Assembly (NCBI GenBank): GCA_963837715.1
Contig: CAWIOF010000004.1
Span: 558,001 to 622,000, forward strand
Length of the DNA stretch: 64,000 nucleotides
Origin: JANYLB01 sp963837715
Lineage (GTDB): Bacteria > Actinomycetota > Acidimicrobiia > IMCC26256 > JANYLB01
Direction of reading: 5' to 3'
The notes under the pieces are model-generated. The model was given only the letters and a program-made list of their open reading frames with translations. It had not been told where the DNA came from and searched no databases. A program made the translations under genes and the position numbers. Shown here piece by piece: positions 1 through 9,004 of this stretch (position 1 is its first letter; each line of letters opens with the position of its first letter).

Positions 1-2
1 TC

Positions 3-515
3 ACCGCGTTGCACGATGGCGAGCTGCGGGTGCGGGGCGGAATCGAAGGTGCGCTCCGGTACATCACGAAGCCGTTCGATCCCGGCGACCTGGTGCGTGC
101 GCTCGAGCAGGTGCTCGACCCGGAAGCGCCCGCGGAACGCGAGCTGCGCCGACGGGTGCAGTCGGCCGCGCTCCAGGCCCTGGCGAGGTCGGAGACCGGT
201 GTGGTGGGCGATGCCGATCCCGTTCGGGGTCCGCACGTGCGTCTCACACGGCTGGAGCACGCCACCGTGTACCCCGTCCCGACCTCGGCGTCGGAGCAAC
301 CCCCCGACCCGCTCGCGTCGCTCACGGCCAAGCAACGGCGTCTCGTCGAGGAGCTCGCGACCGGCGCGTCGGTGGCAACGGTCGCACGGGAGCTCGGAAC
401 GAGTCGGAGCAGTGTCTACGCGAGCCTGCGACGCGTCTGCCGCAAGCTCGACCTCATGGGAACCCGCGACCTGCTCGACGTGGTCCGCCAGGGAACCCTC
501 CGCCGCGATCCGTGA
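3..515 (+). CDS. Response regulator with C-terminal HTH, 5' end outside window
   Basis: Only the last 170 codons are visible and the frame is open to the window edge. The first part ends like a receiver domain: a KPF motif (the conserved lysine and cis-proline of REC domains) is followed by an amphipathic helix. After a linker of about 70 residues comes a LuxR/sigma-region-4-like helix-turn-helix beginning LTAKQRRLVEEL and containing GTSRSSVYASLRRVCRKL. This suggests a two-component DNA-binding regulator. The phosphoacceptor Asp and the start lie upstream. The stop overlaps the tilS start by 4 nt (GTGA), so the two are probably co-transcribed. The target genes are unknown. Confidence 0.75.
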   Translation, partial: TALHDGELRVRGGIEGALRYITKPFDPGDLVRALEQVLDPEAPAERELRRRVQSAALQALARSETGVVGDADPVRGPHVRLTRLEHATVYPVPTSASEQPPDPLASLTAKQRRLVEELATGASVATVARELGTSRSSVYASLRRVCRKLDLMGTRDLLDVVRQGTLRRDP

Positions 516-1789
516 ACGGATTCGACGCGGCGATGCGACTGCACGCCCGCCGCGGCGACTTCACCGAACTGCGCGCACCCGTGGTCGTCGCCTGCTCCGG
601 CGGCGCCGACTCGCTCGCGTTGTTGGCGCTCTCGGCTGCGGCCGACCTCCGTCCGGTCGCGGTGCACGTCGATCACGGGCTGCGGCCCGGGAGCAGCGCC
701 GAGGGGCGGTTCGTCGAGCGGACCGCGGCACAACTGGGAGTGGGCTTCCGCGGCCGACGGGTCACGGTCGCACCTGGGCCGAACCTGGAAGCCCGCGCCC
801 GCGCCGCCCGGTACGGCGCGCTCGAGGCGACCCGTCGTGAGGTCGACGCGTCCTCGGTGCTCACCGGCCACACGGCCGACGACCAGGCCGAGACCGTGCT
901 CCTCAACGTGCTGCGGGGCGCAGCCACCGACGGGCTCGCAGGGATCCCTGCACGCCGCGGCCCGCTCGCCCGTCCCCTCCTCGGCGTGCGCAGGGCCGAC
1001 ACCCACGCGATCTGCCGGGCGCTCGGGCTCGGTCCGGTCGACGATCCGATGAACCGGGACCCGGCGTACCGCAGGGTCTTCATCCGTCGGGAGGTGCTCC
1101 CAGCGCTGGAACGCGCCGCCCGCCGCGACCTCGTTCCCGTGCTGGCGCGCCAGGCGGAGGTCCTGCGGGCGGAATCCGACCTCCTCGACGACCTCGCGAA
1201 CGACGCGCTCCACCGGGTCGGAGGAGCCGCGCCGCGCGGGTTGGAACTGGCGAACCTCCCGGTCGCGCTCGCCCGACGCGCGGTCCGGGTGTGGCTCGGG
1301 GCTCCGGCGCCGTCGTTCGACGAGGTCGATCGCGTCCTCGGGGTCGCGCGCGGCGACGCCCGGGCCGCGGAGCTCGGTGGGGCCCGGCGGGTCGAGCGGA
1401 GCGGTGGTGTGCTCCGACTCCGCGTGCAGCCGTCGACGCCGGGCGCCGTCACGATGCACTTCCCGGGCGCCGCGACGGCGAGCACGTTGCGCCTCGAGAG
1501 CTGGGTCGAACGGTCCGCACCGGTCCGCTGGCCCGATGGTCGCTGGACCTGCGTGCTCGACGCCGAGATGGCCGGCGACTTCGGGCGACTCGTCGCCCTC
1601 GACTCCGCGACGGGTGTGCTCGCCGGCGTCGACGGGGCCGAGCTGTGGAGGGTCGGCTACGGTGTCGGCACTTCCGCTCGGATCGGTCCGGGTACGCGCC
1701 GCTTCCTGTGGATCACCGCAGAGGTGAGCGGGGTGGGAGTCGCGGATACGGACGTCGCGGCGCACGACATCACGGGAGAGCGAGCGTGA
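512..1789 (+). CDS. tilS: tRNA(Ile)-lysidine synthase TilS
   Basis: Ligates lysine to C34 of tRNA-Ile(CAU) using ATP, so that AUA codons are read correctly. The PP-loop ATP-binding motif SGGADS is at residues 29-34, and the family motif HVDHGLRPG follows near residue 52. The 425-residue length fits TilS with an extra C-terminal domain. The GTG start overlaps the upstream stop. Its own stop overlaps the hpt start, giving the tilS-hpt-ftsH order that is classical in bacteria. The family assignment is secure; the extent of the C-terminal domain was not resolved by eye. Confidence 0.95.
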   Translation: MNGFDAAMRLHARRGDFTELRAPVVVACSGGADSLALLALSAAADLRPVAVHVDHGLRPGSSAEGRFVERTAAQLGVGFRGRRVTVAPGPNLEARARAARYGALEATRREVDASSVLTGHTADDQAETVLLNVLRGAATDGLAGIPARRGPLARPLLGVRRADTHAICRALGLGPVDDPMNRDPAYRRVFIRREVLPALERAARRDLVPVLARQAEVLRAESDLLDDLANDALHRVGGAAPRGLELANLPVALARRAVRVWLGAPAPSFDEVDRVLGVARGDARAAELGGARRVERSGGVLRLRVQPSTPGAVTMHFPGAATASTLRLESWVERSAPVRWPDGRWTCVLDAEMAGDFGRLVALDSATGVLAGVDGAELWRVGYGVGTSARIGPGTRRFLWITAEVSGVGVADTDVAAHDITGERA

Positions 1790-2313
1790 ACGATCCTCAA
1801 CTCGGCCGGATCGTCGTCGGCGAGAGCGACCTCCGAGACCGGGTCACGGCGATCGGCAAGGAGATCACGGCCGACTACGCCGACAACCCGCCGCTGCTCG
1901 TCGGCGTGCTCAAGGGTGCGTGCGTGTTCATGAGCGACCTCGCCCGGGCGATCGACCTCCCCGTGGAGTTCGACTTCATGGCCGTGGCGTCGTATGGATC
2001 CGCCACCCGCACGAGTGGTGTCGTGCGGATCGTGAAGGACCTCGACATCGAGCTCACCGGTCGGCACGTCGTGATCGTGGAAGACGTCGTCGACTCGGGC
2101 CTGACCCTGGGGTATCTGCGCAAGAACCTGGCCGCCCGTCGTCCGGCGTCGCTCGAGGTGTGTGCGTTGCTCCTCAAGGAGGGCCTCCAGAAGGAGGAGC
2201 CCGACCTGAAGTACGTGGGCTTCCGGATCCCGCCCGACTTCGTGGTCGGCTACGGCCTCGACGTGGCGGAGCGGTACCGCAACCTCCCCCACATCGCCGA
2301 GTACCTCGAGTAG
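1786..2313 (+). CDS. hpt: Hypoxanthine phosphoribosyltransferase
   Basis: Salvages hypoxanthine and guanine to IMP and GMP with PRPP. The PRPP-binding motif EDVVDSGLT is at residues 99-107, and the protein has the usual length of 175 residues. The start chosen is the GTG that overlaps the tilS stop by 4 nt and lies behind a GGAGAG sequence. A longer open frame exists upstream in the same phase but runs inside tilS and has no family similarity. A small hairpin follows before ftsH. Confidence 0.95.
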   Translation: MNDPQLGRIVVGESDLRDRVTAIGKEITADYADNPPLLVGVLKGACVFMSDLARAIDLPVEFDFMAVASYGSATRTSGVVRIVKDLDIELTGRHVVIVEDVVDSGLTLGYLRKNLAARRPASLEVCALLLKEGLQKEEPDLKYVGFRIPPDFVVGYGLDVAERYRNLPHIAEYLE

Positions 2314-2317
2314 GGCT

Positions 2318-2339
2318 CACCCGATTTTCTCGTCGGGTG
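2318..2339 (+). terminator. Hairpin between hpt and ftsH
   Basis: A 7-bp perfect inverted repeat, CACCCGA / TCGGGTG, with an 8-nt loop lies directly after the hpt stop. No T run follows, so it may be a weak terminator or an mRNA end-stabilising hairpin. Inferred from sequence only. Confidence 0.35.
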
Positions 2340-2364
2340 CAGGCGGCCTGTAACCTTTCTGGCC

Positions 2365-4254
2365 TTGAACAAGCAGCGACGCAACCTCGTCGTCATCGTG
2401 GTGGTCGCCCTCCTCGGTGTCGTGGTGGTCACCCAGGTGCTGCGTCGCGACTCGGCTCGCAAGAGCCTCGATCTGTCGACCTACGAGAACCGCCTCGCGA
2501 ACGGCGACGTGAAGGAGGCGACGCTCTACGACCGTGACCACGTCGTGAAGGGCTCGCTCGCCAACGGGACCGACTACGAGGTGCGGTTCCCCGAGCAGTA
2601 CACCGACGAGATCACCAAGGAGATCCGCGACGCCGACGTCGCGAAGTTCAGCGTCGACTCGCAGAAGCCGAACCCCTGGTTGTCGTTCGTCGCCGGGATC
2701 ATGCCGTTCCTGCTGATCATCGGGCTCGCGATCTTCTTCATGAGTCAGATGCAGGGCGGCGGCAGCCGGGTCATGAGCTTCGGCAAGTCGCGGGCCAAGG
2801 CGGTCTCGAAGGACCAGCCGAAGACGACCTTCGCCGACGTCGCCGGCCTCGACGAAGCGGTCGAGGAGCTGCAGGAGATCAAGGACTTCCTCGCGTCGCC
2901 GACGAAGTTCCTCGACATGGGCGCGAAGATCCCGAAGGGCGTCCTGCTCTACGGCCCGCCGGGAACGGGGAAGACCTTGCTCGCCAAGGCGGTCGCGGGT
3001 GAAGCGGGTGTCCCGTTCTTCTCGATCAGCGGGTCCGACTTCGTGGAGATGTTCGTCGGCGTGGGCGCGTCGCGGGTGCGCGACCTGTTCGAGCAGGCGA
3101 AGAACGCGGCTCCGGCGATCATCTTCGTCGACGAGATCGATGCTGTCGGTCGCCACCGGGGTGCCGGCGTCGGTGGTGGCCACGACGAGCGCGAGCAGAC
3201 GCTCAACCAGCTCCTCGTCGAGATGGACGGGTTCGACGTGAAGGCGGGGGTGATCCTGCTCGCGTCCACGAACCGACCCGACATCCTCGACCCCGCGCTG
3301 CTGCGCCCCGGTCGCTTCGACCGCCAGATCGTCGTCGACCGTCCCGACCTCGAGGGTCGGAAGGCGATCCTGCGGGTCCACGGCGAGTCGAAGCCGCTCG
3401 CCGACGGTGTCGACCTCGACGTGATCGCCCGACGCACTCCGGGATTCACCGGCGCAGATCTCGCCAACCTCATGAACGAAGCCGCGCTGCTCTCGGCTCG
3501 TCACGATCTCAAGCAGATCGGCCTCGTCCAGCTCGAGGAGGCGATCGACCGCGTCATGGCCGGACCCGAGCGCCGAAGCCGCGTCATCTCCGAGCGCGAA
3601 CGTCGGGTCATCGCGTACCACGAGGGCGGTCATGCCCTCGTGAGCCATGCGCTCCCGAACACCGACCCGGTGCACAAGGTCTCGATCATCCCCCGCGGCC
3701 GAGCGCTCGGGTACACCCTCACGTTGCCGATGGAAGACAAGTTCCTCGTCACCCGCAGCGAGCTCACCGACGAGCTCGCGATGCTGCTCGGTGGCCGCAC
3801 CGCGGAGGAGCTGATCTTCGCCGACCCCACCACCGGCGCCCAGAACGACATCGAGCGGGCCACGGTCGTCGCCCGGCAGATGGTCACCGAGTTCGGCATG
3901 AGCGACGCCCTCGGACCCATGCGGTTCGGTCAAGCACAGGGCGAGGTCTTCCTCGGTCGCGACTTCCAGTCGACCCCCGACTACTCCGACGACGTCGCGA
4001 TGCGCATCGACAACGAGGTCCGCTCGTTGATCGACGGCGCCCACGCGGCCGCGCGCGACATCATCGAGTCGAACCGCGCCGTGCTCGAGCATCTTGCCGA
4101 CGCGCTCATGGAACACGAGACGCTCGAGGCCGACGCGGTGCAGGCGATCCTCGAGCCCGTCGACGTGTACGAGCGGACTCCGGGGAGCGGCCGACCGTCG
4201 GCTGCGGCCGCGAGCGACGCCCCGCCTCGCCGGTCGCCGCCCGCCCGTGGCTGA
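2365..4254 (+). CDS. ftsH: ATP-dependent zinc metalloprotease FtsH
   Basis: Membrane-anchored AAA+ protease that degrades unassembled membrane proteins and regulatory proteins. Two transmembrane segments (about residues 8-24 and 105-127) flank an extracytoplasmic region. The AAA domain has Walker A GPPGTGKT at 197-204, Walker B IIFVDEID near 254 and the SRH (near LLRPGRFDRQ). The zinc-protease motif is HEGGH at 419-423, a permitted HExxH variant. The 629-residue length is typical. The TTG start lies 8 nt after TAACCT, a possible -10 box, so the mRNA may be leaderless. The stop overlaps the folE start by 8 nt. Confidence 0.97.
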   Translation: MNKQRRNLVVIVVVALLGVVVVTQVLRRDSARKSLDLSTYENRLANGDVKEATLYDRDHVVKGSLANGTDYEVRFPEQYTDEITKEIRDADVAKFSVDSQKPNPWLSFVAGIMPFLLIIGLAIFFMSQMQGGGSRVMSFGKSRAKAVSKDQPKTTFADVAGLDEAVEELQEIKDFLASPTKFLDMGAKIPKGVLLYGPPGTGKTLLAKAVAGEAGVPFFSISGSDFVEMFVGVGASRVRDLFEQAKNAAPAIIFVDEIDAVGRHRGAGVGGGHDEREQTLNQLLVEMDGFDVKAGVILLASTNRPDILDPALLRPGRFDRQIVVDRPDLEGRKAILRVHGESKPLADGVDLDVIARRTPGFTGADLANLMNEAALLSARHDLKQIGLVQLEEAIDRVMAGPERRSRVISERERRVIAYHEGGHALVSHALPNTDPVHKVSIIPRGRALGYTLTLPMEDKFLVTRSELTDELAMLLGGRTAEELIFADPTTGAQNDIERATVVARQMVTEFGMSDALGPMRFGQAQGEVFLGRDFQSTPDYSDDVAMRIDNEVRSLIDGAHAAARDIIESNRAVLEHLADALMEHETLEADAVQAILEPVDVYERTPGSGRPSAAAASDAPPRRSPPARG

Positions 4255-4861
4255 CTCCGACGACCAGCCGTCGGGCTCGGTTCCGATCCAGCGGGAGCGG
4301 ATCGCGGCCGCGGTGCGCGAGATTCTCATCGCGATCGGGGAGGATCCCGACCGCGACGGCCTGGTGCGCACCCCCGAGCGGATCGGCGACATGTACGCCG
4401 AGATCTTCAGCGGCCTGCACGACGATCCCTCCCGCCACCTCGCCGTCACGTTCGAGGCCCATCACGACGAGATGGTGATGATCCGCGACATCCCCCTGGC
4501 GAGCGTCTGCGAGCACCACCTCATCCCGTTCACGGGGCGGGCGCACGTCGCCTACATCCCGGGGGGCGACGGCCGGATCACCGGGTTGTCGAAGATCGCC
4601 CGACTCGTCGACGGGTTCGCCAAGCGACCCCAGGTGCAGGAGCGTCTCACCACCCAGATCGCGGATGCCCTCGTCGACGTGCTCGCCCCCGACGGCGTGT
4701 TCGTGGTGATCGAGGCGGAGCACCTCTGCATGTCGATGCGGGGGGTCCGCAAACCGGGCGCCCTCACGGTGACGTCGGCGGTGCGGGGCCTCTTCAAGGC
4801 GAACCCGGCGACCCGCGCCGAGGCCATGAGCTTCATCGGCCAGGCCGGCCGACGTTTCTGA
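4247..4861 (+). CDS. folE: GTP cyclohydrolase I
   Basis: First enzyme of tetrahydrofolate synthesis; converts GTP to 7,8-dihydroneopterin triphosphate. The family motif SVCEHHLIPF carries zinc ligands C88 and H91, and the third ligand C161 is in EHLCMSMRG. The protein has 204 residues from the GTG at 4247, which overlaps the ftsH stop. It is the first gene of a compact folate cluster with folP, a pseudo-phosphatase, folB and folK. Confidence 0.96.
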   Translation: MADSDDQPSGSVPIQRERIAAAVREILIAIGEDPDRDGLVRTPERIGDMYAEIFSGLHDDPSRHLAVTFEAHHDEMVMIRDIPLASVCEHHLIPFTGRAHVAYIPGGDGRITGLSKIARLVDGFAKRPQVQERLTTQIADALVDVLAPDGVFVVIEAEHLCMSMRGVRKPGALTVTSAVRGLFKANPATRAEAMSFIGQAGRRF

Positions 4862-4912
4862 ACGCCGTCTGACCTCCCGGTGATCGGGTGGGCGGACGGT
4901 ACGCTCTGGCCG

Positions 4913-5764
4913 ATGTTCACCTGGGAGCACATCCTGAGCGGTTCGCGCGCCCCGGTGATGGGCGTGGTGAACGTGACCCCCGATTCGTTCTCCGACGGCG
5001 GCCGGTTCCTCGACCCCGACGCGGCCGTCGCCCACGGTCTCGCCCTCGTGGCCGACGGCGCCGCGGTGCTCGACGTGGGTGGCGAGTCGACGCGCCCCGG
5101 GGCCGAACCGGTGGGAGTCGACGAGGAGCTCCGACGCATCGTCCCGGTGGTCCGCCGCCTCGTCGAGGAGCTCGGGACCGGCTCGTCGTCGGTGCCGGTG
5201 AGCATCGACACCACCAAGGCCGCGGTCGCGACCGCGGCGATCGATGCCGGCGCCGTCGTCGTCAACGACGTCTCGGCGGGTCGGGCCGACCCGGAGATGT
5301 TCGCAGTGGTCGCCGAGTCGGGCGCTGGATTCGTCGCCATGCACATGCTGGGGACGCCGAGCACGATGCAGGCGGATCCCCGGTACGCCGACGTGGTCGA
5401 TGAAGTCGGCGGGTTCCTCGTGGACCGGCTGGCGGCTGCGCGCGCCGCGGGCATCGCCTCGGGCGCACTGATGGCCGACCCGGGCATCGGGTTCGGCAAG
5501 CGGGTCGAGCACAACCTCGAGCTCATCGCCCGACTCCCCGAGCTCGGGGCGCGTGTTGCCGCCCCGGTGCTGGTCGGTCCGTCACGCAAGGCGTTCATCG
5601 GCTCGGTGCTCGGCGACCCGGATCCCACGCGACGCGAGGAAGGAACATTGGCCACGGTGACCTGGGCGCTCGATCACGGGGCCGCCATGGTGCGCGTGCA
5701 CGACGTGCGTGCCGCGGTCCGCGCCGGGCGCCTGCTGCACGTCATGGAGGAGAGCGCGGCATGA
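4913..5764 (+). CDS. folP: Dihydropteroate synthase
   Basis: Condenses 6-hydroxymethyl-dihydropterin pyrophosphate with p-aminobenzoate; the target of sulfonamides. Signatures are GVVNVTPDSFSDGG near the N-terminus and GGESTRPGA after it; GPSRKAFIG lies towards the C-terminus. The ATG at 4913 gives 283 residues. It lies 7 nt after a TACGCT hexamer with no clear ribosome binding site, so it may be leaderless. An upstream in-frame GTG at 4880 is less likely because the extra residues do not resemble the family. The stop overlaps the next start (ATGA). Confidence 0.95.
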   Translation: MFTWEHILSGSRAPVMGVVNVTPDSFSDGGRFLDPDAAVAHGLALVADGAAVLDVGGESTRPGAEPVGVDEELRRIVPVVRRLVEELGTGSSSVPVSIDTTKAAVATAAIDAGAVVVNDVSAGRADPEMFAVVAESGAGFVAMHMLGTPSTMQADPRYADVVDEVGGFLVDRLAAARAAGIASGALMADPGIGFGKRVEHNLELIARLPELGARVAAPVLVGPSRKAFIGSVLGDPDPTRREEGTLATVTWALDHGAAMVRVHDVRAAVRAGRLLHVMEESAA

Positions 5765-6282
5765 GAGGTCGGTGGGCGCAGGGGCTCGAACCCCGGTTCT
5801 TCTGCTGGATCATCAAGGATCGCCTCGCCGGCTCCGAACGGCCGGGCGGGTTCGCGCGCAACCATCGCAAGGTGCGCCGCCAGGAGGAGCTGATCTGGCT
5901 CCGCCAGCACGGCTTCACCCACGTGGTCTCGTTGCTGGATTCGTCGCACAACCTGCACGCGTACGACGAAGCCGGGATCGCGTACCTCCAGGTCCCGTTG
6001 GGTCGCAGCGACGAGATGCCCCGCCGCCTCGCGGAGATCTACGGCACGATCGCCCGGTTCCTCGACGACCCGGCCGAGCGGGTGCTCGTGCACTACGAGG
6101 AGTTCGGCGACCGGCTGATCGGCGTCTTCGCGGGCTACCTGATCTACACCGGCCTCGTGCCCGAGGGTCCGCATGCGATCCAGGTGCTCGAGAAGCAGAC
6201 GGGTCGGCAGATGGGAACCGTCGGTCGCGAGATCGTCGCGGCGACGCTCTCCGAGCGCCTGTTGCGCCAACGAGCCGAGTGA
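5761..6282 (+). CDS. Dual-specificity-phosphatase-like protein lacking the catalytic cysteine
   Basis: The 173-residue protein has a tyrosine/dual-specificity phosphatase outline: a hydrophobic strand (HVVSLLD), a strand reading AYLQVPL, then VLVHYEEFGDR at 108-118 where active enzymes have HC-x5-R. The position of the nucleophilic cysteine is tyrosine (Y112), while H111 and R118 are kept. This predicts a pseudo-phosphatase that may bind a phosphate ligand without hydrolysing it by the usual mechanism. The start overlaps the folP stop (ATGA) and folB follows 18 nt later, so it belongs to the folate operon. Its role is unknown. Confidence 0.6.
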   Translation: MRGRWAQGLEPRFFCWIIKDRLAGSERPGGFARNHRKVRRQEELIWLRQHGFTHVVSLLDSSHNLHAYDEAGIAYLQVPLGRSDEMPRRLAEIYGTIARFLDDPAERVLVHYEEFGDRLIGVFAGYLIYTGLVPEGPHAIQVLEKQTGRQMGTVGREIVAATLSERLLRQRAE

Positions 6283-6300
6283 GAGGGCTCCGGTGACCCG

Positions 6301-6654
6301 ATGACCGACCGGATCCTGATCGTCGGGTTGCGCGAGCTCGGTGTGCACGGCGTCCTCCCGGAGGAGCAGATCCGTCCGCAACCCTTCGAGGTCGACGTCG
6401 AGCTCGAGGTCGATGTGCGCGCGGCGGGCACGAGCGACGATCTCGAGGACACCGTCGACTACGCGGCGGTGTCGGAGGCGATCGCGCGGGTGGTGTCGTC
6501 GGAGCGTTACCAACTGTTGGAGCGGCTCGCGACGAGGATCGGCGAGGTCTGTTGCGCCGATCGTCGCGTCACGGGTGTGACCGTGACCGTCCGGAAGCTC
6601 AACGCGCCCGTCCGCGCGATGCTCGACCATGTCGCCGTGCGGATCCACCGGTAG
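6301..6654 (+). CDS. folB: Dihydroneopterin aldolase
   Basis: Cleaves 7,8-dihydroneopterin to 6-hydroxymethyl-dihydropterin and glycolaldehyde. The 117-residue length, the N-terminal GLRELGVHGVLPEEQ and the central VDYAAVSEAI fit the FolB fold, which forms octameric tunnels. It lies between the pseudo-phosphatase and folK, with 2 nt between its stop and the folK GTG. Confidence 0.93.
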   Translation: MTDRILIVGLRELGVHGVLPEEQIRPQPFEVDVELEVDVRAAGTSDDLEDTVDYAAVSEAIARVVSSERYQLLERLATRIGEVCCADRRVTGVTVTVRKLNAPVRAMLDHVAVRIHR

Positions 6655-6656
6655 CG

Positions 6657-7157
6657 GTGACCTCCGGGAACGCGGGGCCGCGCGCGTACCTCGGTCTCGG
6701 TGCGAACCTCGGCGATCGGGCCGGCGCGCTGCAACGGGCGCTGAACAGCCTGATGGTCACCGTGGGGGTCGACGTGGTCGCGATCTCCGACGTCTACGTG
6801 ACGGAGCCGGTCGGCGGTCCGGAGCAGCCCGAGTTCTACAACGCGGTCGTGGCGCTCGAGACCGACCTCACCGCGCGGGAGCTCCTCGAGATCGCGCAAC
6901 GGCTGGAACAGGATGCCCGCCGCGTCCGTCACGAACGCTGGGGACCCCGCACCCTCGACGTCGACGTGTTGCTCGTGGGTGACACCCAGCTCGACGAACC
7001 CGACCTGGTCGTCCCGCACCCGCGCATGTGGGACCGCGGGTTCGTCCTCGCCCCGCTGGCCGACGTGGCCCCCGGTCTCGTCCACCTGCCTGCGTCGGGC
7101 AGTTGGCGGGGGGTGCGGCGGGCCGACGTATCCTTGGTGCTTCCCGAGCACCGGTAA
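6657..7157 (+). CDS. folK: HPPK: 6-hydroxymethyl-dihydropterin pyrophosphokinase
   Basis: Transfers pyrophosphate from ATP to 6-hydroxymethyl-7,8-dihydropterin, making the FolP substrate. Diagnostic segments are YLGLGANLGDR at the N-terminus and RWGPRTLDVDVLL, which contains the Mg-binding aspartates. The GTG at 6657 gives 166 residues and begins just before the conserved strand. It ends the folate set folE-folP-folB-folK. Confidence 0.94.
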   Translation: MTSGNAGPRAYLGLGANLGDRAGALQRALNSLMVTVGVDVVAISDVYVTEPVGGPEQPEFYNAVVALETDLTARELLEIAQRLEQDARRVRHERWGPRTLDVDVLLVGDTQLDEPDLVVPHPRMWDRGFVLAPLADVAPGLVHLPASGSWRGVRRADVSLVLPEHR

Positions 7158-7194
7158 GTCGTCCGGACCCACAGCGGCCGGAACGAGAGGAACC

Positions 7195-8083
7195 GTGCAC
7201 GAACCCACGCCGTCGCGCTCCAGCCGTCCGCGAAGCGCAGCGTCGCCGCGCCTGGATCCACCGAGCCCGGGTCGACCGCGTCCGGTCGCGATCGTCGGGC
7301 CGGGTCGCGCCGGTGTCGCGGTCGGTGCCGCCCTGCACGGTGTCGGCTGGCCAGTGGTCGCCGTCGCCGGCCGCCGGGTCGACGCGTCGTCGACGCTCGA
7401 CGCCGCCGCCGTGCTCGGAGCCCCCGCCCGGGTGCTCGACGACGTGGGCCGCGGCGCCGAGGTGATCATCCTCGCGGTCCCCGACGATGCGATCGAGACC
7501 GCCGCCCGAGGGGTCGTCGGCTCGGCCGGCTCCGGTGCGCTCATGATCCACCTCGCCGGTTCCCGTGGCCTCGAGGTGTTCGCCGCCGCGGCCGGCGTCC
7601 ACCCCGACGTCCGCTTCGCCGCGCTCCATCCCCTCGTCTCCATCCCGACGCCCGACCCCCACCACCTCGCGCGGCGGTTGGAGCGCGGTGGCCGGTGATC
7701 CCGACGTGTACGACGTGGCCGCCGCGCTCGGTCTGCAGGCGTTCACCGTGGCCGACGGTGATCGGGCGCGCTACCACGCGGCGGCGTCGATCGCCGCGAA
7801 CCACGTCGTCGCACTCCTCGGTCAGGTGGAACGCTTGGCCGAAGGCGCCGGCGTCCCCCGCGAAGCGTTCTACCCACTCGTCCGCGCTGTCGTCGACAAC
7901 TGCGAGCGCATCGGACCCCGCGACGCCCTCACCGGGCCCGTGATGCGCGGCGACCGGGAGACGGTCGAGCGGCATCTCGCCGCGCTCGCCCCCGAGGAGC
8001 GGGCGTTGTACCGAGCACTCGCCGCCGAGGCCTTCCGACTGAGTGGTCGAGACGACCCCGAGCTCGAGGCGCGACTCCGGTGA
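7195..8083 (+). CDS. Rossmann-like DUF2520 protein, frameshifted
   Basis: The N-terminal half (from GTG 7195 behind GAGAGG) has a dinucleotide-binding start, VAIVGPGRAGVAVGAAL, and continues to LHPLVSIPTPDP. It then runs into a stop at 7698. The C-terminal half is in the +1 frame from about 7670 (GGWSAVAGD ... to 8083). Removing one base near 7670 (context CTCGCGCGGCGG) gives a 295-residue protein of the family with an N-terminal Rossmann fold and C-terminal DUF2520. In actinobacteria this family lies just before panC, as here. Function is not established; the lesion may be a sequencing error. Confidence 0.8.
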
Positions 8084-8976
8084 TCACCTGCACGACGATC
8101 GCCGAGGTACGGGCCGCATGTGCAGCCGCCCGGTCCGACGGTCGTCGGGTCGGGTTCGTCCCCACGATGGGCTTCTTCCACGCGGGCCACCGTTCGCTCA
8201 TGCGCTCGGCGCGGTCCGAGAACGACGTGGTGGTCGTGTCGATCTTCGTGAACCCCCTGCAGTTCGGACCGAGCGAAGACCTCGCTGCGTACCCGCGCGA
8301 CCCCGAGGGCGATGCGCGGGTGGTCGAAGCGGAAGGGGTCGACGTGCTCTTCGCCCCGACCGTCGAGGAGATGTACCCGGAACCGACGCACACGACCGTG
8401 CACGTCGCGGGCCTGACCGCCGACCTCTGCGGTGCAGCGCGGCCCACCCACTTCGACGGCGTCACGACCGTCGTCGCCAAGTTGTTCTCGATCGTCGGTC
8501 CGTGTCGGGCCTACCTCGGCCGCAAGGACTTCCAACAGCTCGCCGTCGTCCGACGGATGACGACCGACCTGAACCTTCCGGTGGAGGTCGTCGGGTGTCC
8601 GCTCGTCCGCGAGGGCGATGGGCTCGCGATGTCGAGCCGGAACGCATACCTCTCCGAGCCGGAACGGGAGGCGGCCACCGTGTTGTCGAAAGCGGTCTTC
8701 TGGGCTTCGGAGACGGTGGTGCGCGGTGAGCGTGATCCGGAGTCGGTGATCGCGTCGATCCGCCAGGTCGCAGCACTCGAACCGACCGTGGCCCTCGAGT
8801 ACGTCGAGGTGCGAACCGCGCGGGATCTCGCGCCGGTCGAAGTGCTGAGCGGCGAGGTGGTCGTCGCAGTGGCGGCCCGGGTCGGACGGGCGCGCCTCAT
8901 CGACAACTGCACACTCTCGATCCGCGGCGACGACGTCGGGGTCGACCTCGGAGTCGTCGTCCGGCCGGGAACCTAG
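8080..8976 (+). CDS. panC: Pantothenate synthetase
   Basis: ATP-dependent ligation of pantoate and beta-alanine. The HIGH-like motif PTMGFFHAGH is at residues 28-37. VNPLQFGPSED, GRKDFQQLAVVRRM and MSSRNAYLS complete the family signature. The protein has 298 residues. The GTG start overlaps the stop of the DUF2520 gene (GTGA). panD, which often follows panC in actinobacteria, is absent here; nadB and nadC occupy that position. Confidence 0.96.
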   Translation: MITCTTIAEVRAACAAARSDGRRVGFVPTMGFFHAGHRSLMRSARSENDVVVVSIFVNPLQFGPSEDLAAYPRDPEGDARVVEAEGVDVLFAPTVEEMYPEPTHTTVHVAGLTADLCGAARPTHFDGVTTVVAKLFSIVGPCRAYLGRKDFQQLAVVRRMTTDLNLPVEVVGCPLVREGDGLAMSSRNAYLSEPEREAATVLSKAVFWASETVVRGERDPESVIASIRQVAALEPTVALEYVEVRTARDLAPVEVLSGEVVVAVAARVGRARLIDNCTLSIRGDDVGVDLGVVVRPGT

Positions 8977-9004
8977 GCTCCCCCCATGCGTGGAGCGGTC
9001 TGAG

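Noticed and set aside
3619..3633. HEGGH in FtsH as a defective protease motif
   Set aside because: HExxH only needs the two His and the Glu; the middle positions vary, so activity is expected.
7195..8083. Programmed ribosomal frameshifting as the cause of split genes
   Set aside because: No slippery sequence plus stimulator pattern is shared, and seven unrelated genes are affected; a systematic sequence error fits better.
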